64,000 bases of DNA from Silene conica. Its lineage: Eukaryota; Streptophyta; Magnoliopsida; Caryophyllales; Caryophyllaceae. Positions 23,171 to 35,193 of the stretch are shown in pieces (position 1 is the stretch's first letter; each line of letters begins with the position of its first letter). Made by a program: the position numbers and the translations under genes. The stretch covers positions 68,090,792 through 68,154,791 of the forward strand of contig CM055312.2 in NCBI GenBank assembly GCA_029255685.2, in the 5' to 3' direction. Below the pieces are notes generated by a model. It did not search any database, was not told the DNA's origin, and was given only the letters and a program-made list of their open reading frames with translations.

Positions 23171-23596
23171 GACCATCGTCAAGCAAGGTGGATGAGGAGG
23201 TCAATAAGTAATTGGGTCAAGTTAATTAAGGATTAGTAACTTAATTAGCATGACCCATTATAAAATAGGGTCAATTGGTGACCTCTTTTCTTAGTATTGA
23301 CCCATCTATTGACCCACTTATTGATCTAGTAGTTGTTTAATGGTCATTGGTTAAAAATGTAAAGAGTTTAAAATATAGTTATAATAATAGATAAAGTAAG
23401 AGAGATGAATTTTTTAGTGGGTTAAAAAATGTGGAAAGTAATTAAAAATGTTGGAAAATGAAAAATAATTGGGTTGATGACCTAGGTGGTGACCTTTTTG
23501 CTTTGGAGAGTAAAAATGGGTCAAGATAAATTAAGTGTAATTAAGAGTAAAAATATGTATTGACCTAGTTAGTGTGACCGTTGCTTGGGGATGGTC
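23171..23596 (+). mobile_element. Tourist/Harbinger-type MITE in element A 5' LTR
   Basis: A 426-bp insert is present in only one LTR. It is flanked by TAA at 23168-23170 and 23597-23599, while the other LTR has one TAA at the matching site (CCCTAAGGACATG). Terminal inverted repeats are GACCATCGTCAAGCAA and GACCATCCCCAAGCAA. A TAA target and this size fit PIF/Harbinger MITEs. It has no coding capacity. Orientation is arbitrary. Confidence 0.9.
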
Positions 23597-23992
23597 TAAG
23601 GACATGTGGAAAAGAGTAAAGAGTAAGCAACGAGCGAGTGTCTCGTTTGCGGATGGTCCGTGACAACCTTTCGTATTTTCGTCATAATTTCCTCTACAGA
23701 ACTCGTAATGAGGTTTTTTCGGTGACGTTGGAAAGCTAAGAGAAAGAGCTAAAACTTGTATTTTATAAGAAAAAGCTAGATATGCCCTTAAAATATCACA
23801 AAATTAGTAACAAGGACAGAGTAGCGTTTCACAAGTTTAAGGAGTATAAGTTTAAGACGGACATATTAATATCATTATCGAAAACGATAAATTTTAAAAG
23901 GAATTTTATTTATTGTGGGACATTATTATTATTATTAAAATAAGATTTTAATAATATATAAATACTTGGAAATTACGGGGTGTTACACCTTG

Positions 23993-24125
23993 ACTGTATA
24001 ACTCTAAGGTACTAATCATATGGATGTGAAACTCTGTAGTACAAGATGTGGAACTCCATAGAACTGCGTATGAAACTCTGTAGCACAATATGAGGAACTC
24101 TACAATTATTTACACTAAATAAAAT
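23993..24125 (-). repeat. Continuation of inverted GAGTTACAC-type array
   Basis: Degenerate TGAAACTCTGTAG and GGAACTCC units continue the array interrupted by element A at 14645. Confidence 0.55.
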
Positions 24126-24529
24126 ACATTACAATAAAAAAAATCACTTCCTAACTTTAATGCAAATTTTTTTACATCTTCTCTGCAATTGCAACTCTGT
24201 AAAATGTTTGTAATTATCTTTTAACCACCGGTCAATCCTTACCAACACTTTATCTCTTTCTTCATTTATGTCCGTAAGTACAAGAGAGGCTACCAATTGG
24301 ACTAATATGTACCGCCGTTGTTTTTTGTTGTTAAGATCGTTGTGCTTGAAAGGCCTCCCCTCGTACATTAACATATGTACCATTGTGAAGAGTCCCGATT
24401 CTTCATCCCTTGGGGAAGGGTGCATCCAATCAAACGTAATCTGACGAAGCTTGAACGTTGCCACCTGATCTGCCCTTGGTACCCCCTTATAATCCAGGTA
24501 ATCAGACATACATCCAATCCGAAGATTCA

Positions 24530-24720
24530 AAAGAGTTACACAAGTAAACATATTGGAGTTACACTAGTTGTTAAAAGGAGTTACACTATTAATGCTATAT
24601 AGTTACACATACTGGGCTAATGGAGTTACACAAGTCAGGTGGTATAGAGTTAAATGTTTCTATAATGGAATAATGAAATTAATTGAATGGAATTACACAA
24701 CTAACCAAATGAAATTACAA
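24530..24720 (+). repeat. Short GAGTTACAC array upstream of the last ULP exon
   Basis: About seven degenerate GAGTTACAC or GAATTACAC units lie on the plus strand inside the intron of the second ULP-like domain. Confidence 0.65.
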
Positions 24721-24940
24721 AAAAACTGTTTGGTCAAAATGACAGCTGACAATAAATGCCATAAATAGTAGACTGCACCAAAAAAAAGGCTCCAACGAAT
24801 GGTAGTGCATGCATCCAGGGGTGTGTGGTCAGAAAAAGGTGAAACTTTAATGCAAGGTTAGACACATTACTCCCTACAAATAGCAGGAATCCTGGCACAA
24901 TACCATTCATACAATCAAAACACAATCAAAAATATAATTA

Positions 24941-25383
24941 GTGACTATGTCTCCTCTATATGTTAAACCTTTTTGCTGCATAATGGCAAATATGCCAGGC
25001 CATTATGACGGGGATAAGTACGTAGCAAAGAGTTTTAGTGTTGTGAGAAATAGGCTATATGAACGTGGATACATGGTATCCAAGGTGCAGTCCATATGGA
25101 ACAGAGATCGTCAGTTCTCGGGGATCTTATTTCTGCATTTAAGCTGCAACAAATGTTCAGCCGGTCCGACCATGGCCGTGATGATTGGCTGTCCAGACCG
25201 GCTGGCGCCGTAGGTGGAAGACCTTATCTCTGGGTGGCCACTAGGCAAGACAGGGAGCACTTTCGTCGGCCTTTTGACGTAACTGAAGTTCATGGTGATT
25301 TAATAGCTGAGGCACATGCCGCTGCCAATGCCGACATCTACCACCCCTTCGACATGATTGTTGCAGCTCTATGCGACCACTGA
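24941..25383 (+). pseudogene. Unknown small gene inside a ULP intron, probable frameshift
   Basis: Two overlapping plus-strand frames look like one coding region broken by a frameshift around 25110. The N-part begins MTMSPLYVKPFCCIMANMPG with ATG at 24941. The C-part, ending at 25383, includes DLISAFKLQQMF, YLWVATRQDREHFRRPFDV and HPFDMIVAALCDH. Codon use and amino-acid composition look protein-like, but I recognise no family. It is antisense to the ULP gene, within an intron about ten times longer than the matching intron of the first domain, so it may be captured or inserted sequence. Confidence 0.4.
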
Positions 25384-26384
25384 GCTAAAGTTCTTAATCT
25401 ATGCTTTAAGTATAGCGTGCATGGATTTATCATGTTCCATCTTATTTCAGTGTGTTTTTTTCCCTTTGCTTTTTTTTACAGTTCTATTCTGTGTGATGTA
25501 TCGGGTTAACAATGAAATATGAATTATTACACTTACGCATATCGTCCATTGCAACAAATACCAGACAGAAACTAAGCAATATAAATGCACATACCAGCTT
25601 ATCTGCCACCCTCTGTAATACCCCGAATGTTAGCCTAGATCAACAGCAGTCAAACCATGTTTTATACACGTATTTCAAAAGAATTGTTTATAAAGTATTT
25701 TACTTAAACTATTGTTGTTTTATAAATCGTAATTCTACGATTATTTCGTATTTCATGATCATTTGATATTTGATGATTATTTCATAAATTGGCGTTTTAT
25801 GCGTACATCTTAATTTTAATAATTATATTTATAATTAAATATATTTCCTATTTAATATTTATTTATTGTTAATATATGTTCCTATTTAATATTTATTTAT
25901 TGTTAATATATGTTCCTATTTTCGTATTTAAGCCGTAATTGTACCTAAATACCGTTTTCTTATATATATATTATTATGTAATTGCTAATGTTTTAATATT
26001 TCTATAATTTATATTTTATGGACCGAAATACTACCGTACTAACAATATTTATATTTTGTAACTAATTTAATTAGTAATACTAAAAATAAACTATATAATA
26101 ACCAAGGGTCTTATTTTCTTTTATTTCCTAAACCCTAATATACAACCTACTTCTCCCTTCACATATCCTTGTTGTTTTCTGCTTCGTCCTCTGCACTTTC
26201 TTTTACGCTTATTTTTAACCGTCTTTCAAGGTGCGTTATTTTACCGTTTTATCACTTCGTTTTTTTATCGTTCTTTGTTGGATATACACATGCGATTAAA
26301 CTTGACCCTAATACTATCAAATTGACCATACCCAGACCCTAGTCTCTCGTAGGACCACCTTGACCACTGACGACCACCGTGTGG

Positions 26385-27023
26385 TAGGGCTGAGCAAAAA
26401 ATCCGATGATCCGACATCCGATCTGTATCTGATCCGAATTAATGGATATCTGATCCGAAAAGTGGTTTGGTTTGGATACCCGTATCCGAAATATTTGGAT
26501 ATTAGATCAGATATGGATATCTGGCTTAAAAATTTGGATATCCGATATCCGAAAGTTATCAGATCGGATATCAAATATCGGATCGGATATCCGATATCCG
26601 TGTAATATCCGATCCGTATCTGAGATTTGATCCATAAATATTAAATAAAACTAGCTAATTTCATCTCCCTTAATAACCGTCATTCATTAAACCGTAAATA
26701 ACCCTCGTCTACAAAACCGTAAATTTTAAATTCTTTTCATTAACAAAACCAATAATTAACAATTCCACATTCACAAACCCACATTTTCATTTTTATTACG
26801 CTACTTTTCTTTTTTATTACGGTTTTGACAATATATAGTTACAATGATCGGATATCGGATATCGGATAACTGATCCGAAATTTTCGGATAGTTTTGGATA
26901 CTAAATTTCGGATATCCGAACATTTCGTATCAGATCATGGATACTAAAATTTCGGATTTTCGGATCGGATATCCAATCCGAAGTAGGGTTTCGGATCGGA
27001 TACCCGATCCATACTCTGCCCTA
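26385..27023 (+). mobile_element. hAT-type MITE rich in GATATCC motifs
   Basis: A 639-bp insert has target duplication CCGTGTGG at 26377-26384 and 27024-27031; the other LTR has a single copy. Terminal inverted repeats are TAGGGCTGAG and TAGGGCAGAG. An 8-bp target and TAGGG ends fit hAT. Both ends are packed with TCCGATATCCGAT-like words that could be transposase-binding subterminal repeats. The interior is AT-rich and non-coding. Confidence 0.9.
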
Positions 27024-27614
27024 CCGTGTGGTGGCGGTGGCCTGAGTTTAGACAAGAGAAACACGGGATTGAAAGGCCTGCTTTTGTCTCGTTTTTTTGG
27101 AACCGTGAAGGGTGAGTCGTACAACTGGGTTAGAGGGCGGCGTTTTATAGGCACGATGATGGCAATATGAGCCACCACGGTGGTGGTGGCAGGGAATGCG
27201 CAAATTAGAGGGAAAAGAAGGGAGAGTGCGGGAGTTGTACGATGAGCCATACTAGTGGCAGGGACCATTAGGAGGATGGTGGTTTGGTGGAGTTGGGTTA
27301 GTCGGGTTAGGGCGGTTCTGGGTAGGTGTCTTGAGGGGTGGTTGTTGTTATTTCGCGTGGTAGTTGCCGGAGCAGGAACTCAGACCGCGGTTTCGGTTTT
27401 TCTTACATGTAGATTAGGGCAGACTTTTGTGGTGGTCGTGAGGACCGTCAGTGGTGTTCACAACGTGGGATGCGTGGTTGGCAGTGCGGGGGAGAGAATG
27501 GGACCATTGGTGCTGGCCACAGGTGGCCTGGCCGGTGGTGGCGTGGTCGTGAAGTGGGGTGCTCGAAAGGAGGGTGTCTGGTTGTGATGTCCGCGTTTGT
27601 TTTGTATGATCATG

Positions 27615-27703
27615 ATATTATTATTATTATTATATTATTATTATTAGTATTGGTAAGGTGGTTGCTGTCCGTTTATTATTATTATGGTTTATTATTATTA
27701 TGG

Positions 27704-27743
<40 letters not shown>
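27615..27743 (+). repeat. ATT microsatellite in element B 5' LTR
   Basis: ATT trinucleotide tracts are interrupted by GGTAAGGTGG and GGTTT. The tract is longer by about three bases in the other LTR (32931-33063). Confidence 0.85.
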
Positions 27744-27744
<1 letters not shown>

Positions 27745-28995
27745 GATTAGTACTATCATTAGTACTATTAGTTTAAGGTTATTTAATTAATTTAGTTAGT
27801 TGTTTAAGATGTTTTGTGAAAATGTTTTATAAATCAAATAATCAAGTTAATTTATTAGTTCGTATATGTTATAACTTGTTGTGTTTGGAGTTTTATGATT
27901 TTAATAATAAAATCCGTATCTCCATAATTGTAATACGTATGTGATAAGTAGTTGTTATTTATTTATGGTCGATAATTTATATAATTCTTTATTTAATTAA
28001 ATTGCTGGTAAGAAATAATTGATACGGTCTCGTTAAGCGTAATATATTATTTAAGTAATTAATTGGAATGATTGATATATTATGTTAGTTGCGTAATTGT
28101 ATTAGTTAGTAATTAAGTATATTATTTTATTAGGTGTTGAGTATGTGATGGAGTGATGCTACTGATTGGATGTTAGCTGCGTGATGAGATTATATTTGCT
28201 ATCCAGGTAGGATACACTGATCTTACACTTTATGATGTGTTATGAATGGATGTGGTATTGTGTGTTATGGATGCTGAGTGTGATTGATATGAGAATGATA
28301 TTGGCTGGATTGATTGTGGATTATTGGTAATGCCATGAGCATTTCATTAATTGATAGCATGATTGAATAATTATATCGTTGCATTCATGAGCATAGCATA
28401 TGCATTGGTTACTGAGAAAGTTATGGATCAGATATTGTTCTGATATAAAACCCATGGTGGTTCTGCAGACCAGGCCTGGTGTCTTATAGGCTATTGAGCT
28501 GGTGTTCGGTGACGACCGATTATAGTCTGCCGGGAGGTTCGGTATGGCTTGGTGCAAGGGTATGAGTTTGAGATTGAGATTGTGATTGAGCTCGAGCATA
28601 TCATGGCATTTGCATATCATAATTGTTGCATTATTTATTATTGTGCTATACAACTCAACCGCGAGGTTGACAGTGTATTCGGGTACACCTACGATGATCC
28701 GGAATGGGGAGTAGATTCGACATGTTAGCGACAGATGGACTAGGAGCTTGGGCAAGGAGAGAGACATGCCTTGGACCTACTTAGAATTAGATCACATACT
28801 TAGATGTTAGCGGTTGTACTTTTATTCTTTGCGTAATAGTTGTAATATCAAAAGTTTAAATTTAATCAGTTTTATATAAAGTACTTGGTTTGTTTACTTT
28901 GTCATTCACTACCCCGGACATTCCAAGATGGTAACAACTCTATTTATTGGAGAATGTCTTGCTAAAGGCTCTTAAATAAATGGGGTGTTACAAAG

Positions 28996-29007
28996 TGGTA
29001 TCAGAGC
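28996..29007 (+). other. Primer-binding site of element B
   Basis: TGGTATCAGAGC starts three bases after the LTR end, complementary to initiator Met tRNA. Confidence 0.85.
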
Positions 29008-31420
29008 GAACGATCCTCAGGCCTAAACCAAATGAAAAATAATGAACGTAGGAAGAGTCTAATAAAATGAACCCCAGGTTAGTAACTGTTAGGAGCCCCA
29101 GGATTGGGATGAGTTAGGGGCCCCCTCAAACCAAGCCACTGGCCCTTTCAGTCTAACCTGGTCACCCTTGAGAGATGTAGAGCGTGGGTTGTATAGAATA
29201 AAGGACATGACCCAATATATATTGTACTAACGATTTCGCAGAGAAGGGATGAGGTAAGTATGATGTGAAATATGGTTGGAGATCTGTGTTGTATGAGATT
29301 TATATTGAATGTTGATTGAGATATATGATTTCCAAGTATTGAGAACATGAGTATGTGTATATGAGTATAGATCTATATTTATTGAGCCATAGATAGAGTG
29401 ATGTGATTATATGATTTAGTCTTCTGACATGTCCATATGATATCTGGTTATTAAATGACTATCGTAATTATGTAATATATTGGCTGGTAATTGGATATGA
29501 ATAATCATATTTATGTGTTATAGCAATCCATGTCTAGTGATATGCGGAATGTGATGCCCCAAGCCATGAGTGTCATATAGTTATGTGTTACATTTGTATA
29601 TACATGTATAAATATTCAGTCATTCAGTTGATCTACTTTTCTGTTTCGCAATCTTTACCGTGATTTAGATGACAATTACAGCTTGAAATGATGGATAAAT
29701 GTTAATATGGTGCAACGTGATTTCTCTGCTACGATGATATCTCAACATGTTTGGACAAAGGAATAGTTGTATGTAAATGTGATAATGTGAAGTGATTTTA
29801 AGGAACAAAAAGGTTTGATAAATTTTCAGAATATTACCTTGTCTGTACGAGCTGCCATCTAAAATGTGTTTTCTATATGAATGTGAAAATTTTATGTGTG
29901 ATAACCTTCTGATTTAACTTCTCAATGATTTTGGTTTCATGTGTATACGAGATATATTTTACGAGAAATAAATATTTTAGTCGATAGTGGTCAGATTGTT
30001 ACTGCACAGTTCTGTTTTGACCCATGTTTTTGCAAATGACACCATTTAAAACGTATTTATTGTTTATGCATAATATTAACTCCACTGTTTAGAATGTTCA
30101 CTCACGTTTTCAAATGATAAGCCACGTAAAATCTTAACGAGTCGTTATTTAATAGTGATTTTGAAAGTCGTCTAATTTCTGTCTAATTGCTGTAAAATTT
30201 CTTTCCAGACCTATCGAGTTGTACAAATTGTTATAAATAATTTCCTTAAGCTTTGCAATTAATTCTTTTTCCTATAATTAGTAATTCATTACATTTTCTA
30301 AAAACTATGATATCTCACAAAATGGCTAAGCGATTATTTATTTATGAATTTTGAAAGTTGCAGCATTATGTGTGATTGTTGAAAGGGTAAGTCATGAAAG
30401 TTCTAAATATAAAAGTTTAATCAAATATAATGTATGTAATGTGAGCCTGTAATATTATGATATGGCATTAGTAAGCATGAGTAGTAGACATACGAAATGA
30501 ATATAGAGCTTATTATATGACAATATAGCCTTGTTGTTACGATAATGTGAATGAATTTCATGATCTTATATGATTGTTATTGCTGAAGTTGAAACGAAAT
30601 ATACAAGTCTAAGTATGACAGTAAGATGGTCATTATTTTGCAATATATAGTGTGATTACCAAGTATATAAATGACTGGATACGTGCCTTTGTATGCTTAT
30701 AGTCGTATTTATTTATAATTGTGAATTGTTAACTTTGACCAGTTCTTGTATAAGAGATTAACAATAGGTCTGTTTATGTATGTTTTGTTACGTGTTACCA
30801 TTGTTATTTTATCACGTGTTATGCAATATCGTAACCAGTTCGAAATTTTATACTGATGAAGGGATGTTGTCAAATTGTTTTGTGATCCCGTGAATATCTA
30901 TATGATCATTCGAGTTGTGCTCAGATGTTCACATGTTGTATGTTTTGGTAACTTAATGCCTTAGTCAGAAGACGTATTATGTAAGTCACAATTGTTGTTT
31001 AGTTGTGGGGAAATGAGAAATGAGTAGTATGTTGTGCTTAATCATCTTCTAGCATGTCGCTTCGCCTCTATATGTAATGATGATCGGTGTTTAGTGATAT
31101 ATAAATGTGATGGAGTTACGGGGACGTAACCATGTTTAAGGAGGATAGGATTGAAAAATCTCGAATGTTTGGTTGTTAATTATTACATGAGTTGAGCAGT
31201 AGCTCTATACATGAAAGTATTGTATAGTTTTGTATCTTTTGAGTTTGTGCAATGATGCGAGTCATGTATGTAAATAATTGCATTTACTTGTTGCCCTGTT
31301 TCTTTTAAGGAGAATAGCCCGTAATAGAATGTTTTTCATAGAAGCTTTAGGGAGTCAGTGCAGAGGAATGGAGAAGTGTCGTGTGTGGCGTTGTGGTTGA
31401 GATCGGGTTGGACAGTTGTT

Positions 31421-31576
31421 AAACTTCGGGACGAAGTTTGGGTTAAGGGAGGAGGAATGTAACACATGCCATTTCTGTTGGTAGTGATCTGAGTAGAGGG
31501 CGTCAGTTGATTTTGTTTTGGTGATAGGGTAGCGTGGTGAACTTCGGGGACGAAGTTCTTTTTAAGGAGGGAAGAC
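31421..31576 (+). repeat. Duplicated pre-tract hairpin and polypurine module
   Basis: Copy 1 is AAACTTCG-GGA-CGAAGTTT (31421-31439) followed by AAGGGAGGAGGAA and TGTAACAC, which imitates an LTR start. Copy 2 is GAACTTCG-GGGA-CGAAGTTC (31539-31558) followed by AAGGAGGGAAGAC and the real LTR. Both stems are perfect 8-bp stems of different sequence. Confidence 0.75.
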
Positions 31577-33019
31577 TGTAATACCCCGAATGTTAGCCTA
31601 GATCAACAGGAGTCAAACCATGTTTTATACACGTATTTCAAAAGAATTGTTTATAAAGTATTTTACTTAAACTATTGTTGTTTTATAAATCGTAATTCTA
31701 CGATTATTTCGTATTTCATAATCATTTGATATTTGATGATTATTTCATAAATTGGCGTTTTATGCGTACATCTTAATTTTAATAATTATATTTATAATTA
31801 AATATATTTCCTATTTAATATTTATTTATTGCTAATATATGTTCCTATTTAATATTTATTTATTGTTAATATATGTTCCTATTTTCGTATTTAAGCCGTA
31901 ATTGTACCTAAATACCGTTTTCTTATATATATTATTATGTAATTGCCAATGTTTTAATATTTCTATAATTTATATTTTATGGACCGAAATACTACCGTAC
32001 TAACAATATTTATATTTTGTAACTAATTTAATTAGTAATACTAAAAATAAAACTATATAATAACCAAGGGTCTTATTTTCTTTTATTTCCTAAACCCTAA
32101 TATACAACCTACTTCTCCCTTCACATATCCTTGTTGTTTTCTGCTTCGTCCTCTGCACTTTCTTTTACGCTTATTTTTAACCGTCTTTCAAGGTGCGTTA
32201 TTTTACCGTTTTATCACTTCGTTTTTTTATCGTTCTTTGTTGGATATACACATGCGATTAAACTTGACCCTAATACTATCAAATTGACCATACCCAGACC
32301 CTAGTCTCTCGTAGGACCACCTTGACCACTGACGACCACCGTGTGGTGGCGGTGGCCTGAGTTTAGACAAGAGAAACACGGGATTGAAAGGCCTGCTTTT
32401 GTCTCGTTTTTTTTGGAACCGTGAAGGGTGAGTCGTACAACTGGGTTAGAGGGCGGCGTTTTATAGGCACGATGATGGCAATATGAGCCACCACGGTGGT
32501 GGTGGCAGGGAATGCGCAAATTAGAGGGAAAAGAAGGGAGAGTGCGGGAGTTGTACGATGAGCCATACTAGTGGCAGGGACCATTAGGAGGATGGTGGTT
32601 TGGTGGAGTTGGGTTAGTCGGGTTAGGGCGGTTCTGGGTAGGTGTCTTGAGGGGTGGTTGTTGTTATTTCGCGTGGTAGTTGCCGGAGCAGGAACTCAGA
32701 CCGCGGTTTCGGTTTTTCTTACATGTAGATTAGGGCAGACTTTTGTGGTGGTCGTGAGGACCGTCAGTGGTGTTCACAACGTGGGATGCGTGGTTGGCAG
32801 TGCGGGGGAGAGAATGGGACCATTGGTGCTGGCCACAGGTGGCCTGGCCGGTGGTGGCGTGGTCGTGAAGTGGGGTGCTCGAAAGGAGGGTGTCTGGTTG
32901 TGATGTCCGCGTTTGTTTTGTATGATCATGATATTATTATTATTATTATATTATTATTATTAGTATTGGTAAGGTGGCTGCTGTCCGTTTATTATTATTA
33001 TGGTTTATTATTATTATGG

Positions 33020-33063
<44 letters not shown>

Positions 33064-34313
33064 GATTAGTACTATCATTAGTACTATTAGTTTAAGGTTA
33101 TTTAATTAATTTAGTTAGTTGTTTAAGATGTTTTGTGAGAATGTTTTATAAATCAAATAATCAAGTTAATTTATTAGTTCGTATATGTTATAACTTGTTG
33201 TGTTTGGAGTTTTATGATTTTAATAATAAAATCCGTATCTCCATAATTGTAATACGTATGTGATAAGTAGTTGTTATTTATTTATGGTTGATAATTTATA
33301 TAATTCTTTATTTAATTAAATTGCCGGTAATAAATAATTGATACGGTCTTGTTAAGCGTAATATATTATTTAAGTAATTAATTGGAATGATTGATATATT
33401 ATGTTAGTTGCGTAATTGTATTAGTTAGTAATTAAGTATATTATTTTATTAGGTGTTGAGTATGTGATGGAGTGATGCTACTGATTGGATGTTAGCTGCG
33501 TGATGGGATTATATTTGCTATCCAGGTAGGATACACTGATCTTACACTTTATGATGTGTTATGAATGGATGTGTTATTGTGTGTTATGGATGCTGAGTGT
33601 GATTGATATGAGAATGATATTGGCTGGATTGATTGTGGATTATTGGTAATGCCATGAGCATTTCATTAATTGATAGCATGATTGAATAATTATATCGTTG
33701 CATTCATGAGCATAGCATATGCATTGGTTACTGAGAAAGTTATGGATCAGATATTGTTCTGATATAAAGCCCAGGGTGGTTCTGCAGACCAGGCCTTGCG
33801 TCTTATCAGCTATTGAGCTGGTGTTCGGTGACGACCGATTATAGTCTGCCGGGAGGTTCGGTATGGCTTGGTGCAAGGGTATGAGTTTGAGATTGAGATT
33901 GTGATTGAGCTCGAGCATATCATGGCATTTGCATATCATAATTGTTGCATTATTTATTATTGTGCTATACTACTCAACCGCGAGGTTGACAGTGTATTCG
34001 TGTACACCTACGATGATCCGGAATGGGGAGTAGATTCGACAGGTTAGCGACAGATGGACTAGGAGCTTGGGCAAGGAGAGAGACATGCCTTGGACCTACT
34101 TAGAATTAGATCTCATACTTAGATGTTAGCGGTTGTACTTTTATTCTTTGCGTAATAGTTGTAATATCAAAAGTTTAAATTTTATCAGTTTTATATAAAG
34201 TACTTTGGTTTGTTTACTTTGTCATTCACTACCTCGGACATTCCGAGATTTGTAACAGCTCTATTTATTGGAGAATGTCTTGCTAAAGGCTCTTAAATAA
34301 ATGGGGTGTTACA
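31577..34313 (+). repeat. 3' LTR of element B
   Basis: This LTR is 2737 bp, starts TGTAATACCCCG and ends GTGTTACA. It shows the empty site of the hAT MITE near 32340, where the gap-free CCGTGTGG occurs once. Confidence 0.9.
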
Positions 34314-34563
34314 CCCTCCATGTGAAGGATTTCGGCGCAAGCTTCTGGAAGTCAAGAATGTCAATAATTTTATCCTTGAAATTTATACACGCGCAGCATA
34401 TGTGGTTTTCAATCTTGAATGGAATGAATATTAGGTCAGCCCTGAGGTGTAAAGTGTTGCCACATATGTCTCGGAAACTATCCCAATGGCTATGAACACA
34501 ACCTATCTTACTGTCGGACGATGTAGCGTCGTATGGCATGTGCACCAAATGCAAAAAGTCGTT

Positions 34564-34933
34564 CTGCGAACAAATAAATGAGTTATACTACAACTCTTTC
34601 ACATATAATATCATGGAGTTACACTATAAATGGTATACAGTTACACAAGTTGTTTAATAGAATTACACCATTTAAACTGTAGAGTTACAGACGTAATTGT
34701 ATGGAGTTACACAGGTACCTGGTCAGAGTTACACAAATTAGCTTATGGAATTACTCAGGTAATTGTATGAGAGTTACACACGTTGTTTAATAGAATTAAA
34801 CCATTTATCATGTGGGGTAACAAAGGTAATTGCATGGAGTTACACTAGGATAGAGATTGGAGTTACACTAGTTGTTCTAAGGAGTTACACAAAGATATGA
34901 CGTAGAATGCAAATTAGTTATAACAGTTCATAC
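34564..34933 (-). other. Intron of second ULP domain filled with GAGTTACAC repeats
   Basis: The donor GTATGA follows the FFGLRHM codons and the acceptor TTCGCAG precedes the AACGAC exon on the minus strand. About 34590-34890 is a GAGTTACAC array, plus orientation, antisense to this gene. Confidence 0.65.
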
Positions 34934-35193
34934 CATGTGACGTAACCCGAAGAACGCCTTCCTAGAAGGTTCAGGCCCATCCGACTCTATCATATTTAGC
35001 AACATTGACCAGCACTCAATTACGAATGTCGTCGTATGTTTATCCGGTAGCAACGATATAAGGTCGTCCCTTTTGAGTTCTAAATCGGGGCTGTATCGAA
35101 CAAGAACCTCGCTACGTTAAACAGGTTGGTGTCAGTTTCCTGTCGTAGGATCTTCATAAAAGAAATATCTATGAACAAGGGATGTATACTTAC

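Larger units (their letters stand above)
14646..23987 (-). mobile_element. Element A: non-coding LTR retrotransposon (LARD-like)
   Basis: The element is a complete 9342-bp unit with target duplication CCTTG at 14641-14645 and 23988-23992. It comprises a 3' LTR (14646-17363), polypurine tract, 3.48-kb internal region, initiator-Met primer site and 5' LTR (20844-23987), all on the minus strand. The internal region encodes no gag, protease, RT or integrase. Termini TGTAACACCCCG, primer site and pre-tract hairpin match the chromodomain gypsy element at 53548-64000, so I infer a non-autonomous derivative moved by Tekay-type machinery. The LTRs differ by scattered substitutions and small indels, so it is not very young. 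Confidence 0.9.
20844..23987 (-). repeat. 5' LTR of element A, with MITE insertion
   Basis: This LTR is 3144 bp, collinear with the 3' LTR apart from small indels and a 426-bp MITE at 23171-23596. Without the MITE and its 3-bp target copy it is 2715 bp, against 2718 bp in the partner. Confidence 0.9.
25614..28992 (+). repeat. 5' LTR of element B, with hAT MITE
   Basis: This LTR is 3379 bp, collinear with the 3' LTR except for a 639-bp hAT-type MITE plus its 8-bp target copy and a slightly shorter ATT microsatellite. A GC-rich block (27024-27590) gives a 110-codon frame present in both LTRs; I do not regard it as a gene. Confidence 0.9.
28993..31576 (+). other. Internal region of element B, no coding capacity
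   Basis: The primer-binding site TGGTATCAGAGC is at 28996-29007. The following about 2.4 kb is AT-rich with only short frames and no retrotransposon domains. It ends in two copies of the polypurine module (see 31421-31576). Confidence 0.75.
25614..34313 (+). mobile_element. Element B: non-coding LTR retrotransposon (LARD-like)
   Basis: The element is a complete 8700-bp unit with target duplication CCCTC (25609-25613 and 34314-34318). LTRs are 25614-28992 and 31577-34313, starting TGTAATACCCCG and ending GGGGTGTTACA. The initiator-Met primer site and polypurine tract are present, but the 2.58-kb internal region has no gag or pol. It interrupts an exon of the second ULP-like domain. I infer a non-autonomous gypsy relative, by its terminal sequence and pre-tract hairpin. 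Confidence 0.9.
24144..35111 (-). pseudogene. Second ULP1/C48-like domain of the MULE gene, split by element B
   Basis: Exons run 35111-34934, 34563-34314 plus 25613-25595 (element B lies between), and about 24551-24144. The first gives LISLLPDKHTTTFVIECW, the second NHICCACINFKDKIIDILD with catalytic His and Asp, the third MSDYLDYKGV and DEESGLFTMVHMLMYEG. Where ULP1 proteases have the nucleophile in DCG, this copy has Ser (24396-24398), so it should not be an active cysteine protease. Splice sites flanking the first two exons are good; the acceptor of the last seems to have lost its AG. The intron before the last exon is about 1 kb, against 90 bp in domain 1, and holds an opposite-strand frame. 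Stop at 24144. Confidence 0.65.

Noticed and set aside
27255-27587. 110-codon frame in the GC-rich part of element B 5' LTR, repeated at 32571-32903
   Set aside because: It lies inside an LTR, is copied only because LTRs are copies, has no family similarity I can see, and the composition is simply G- and T-rich.
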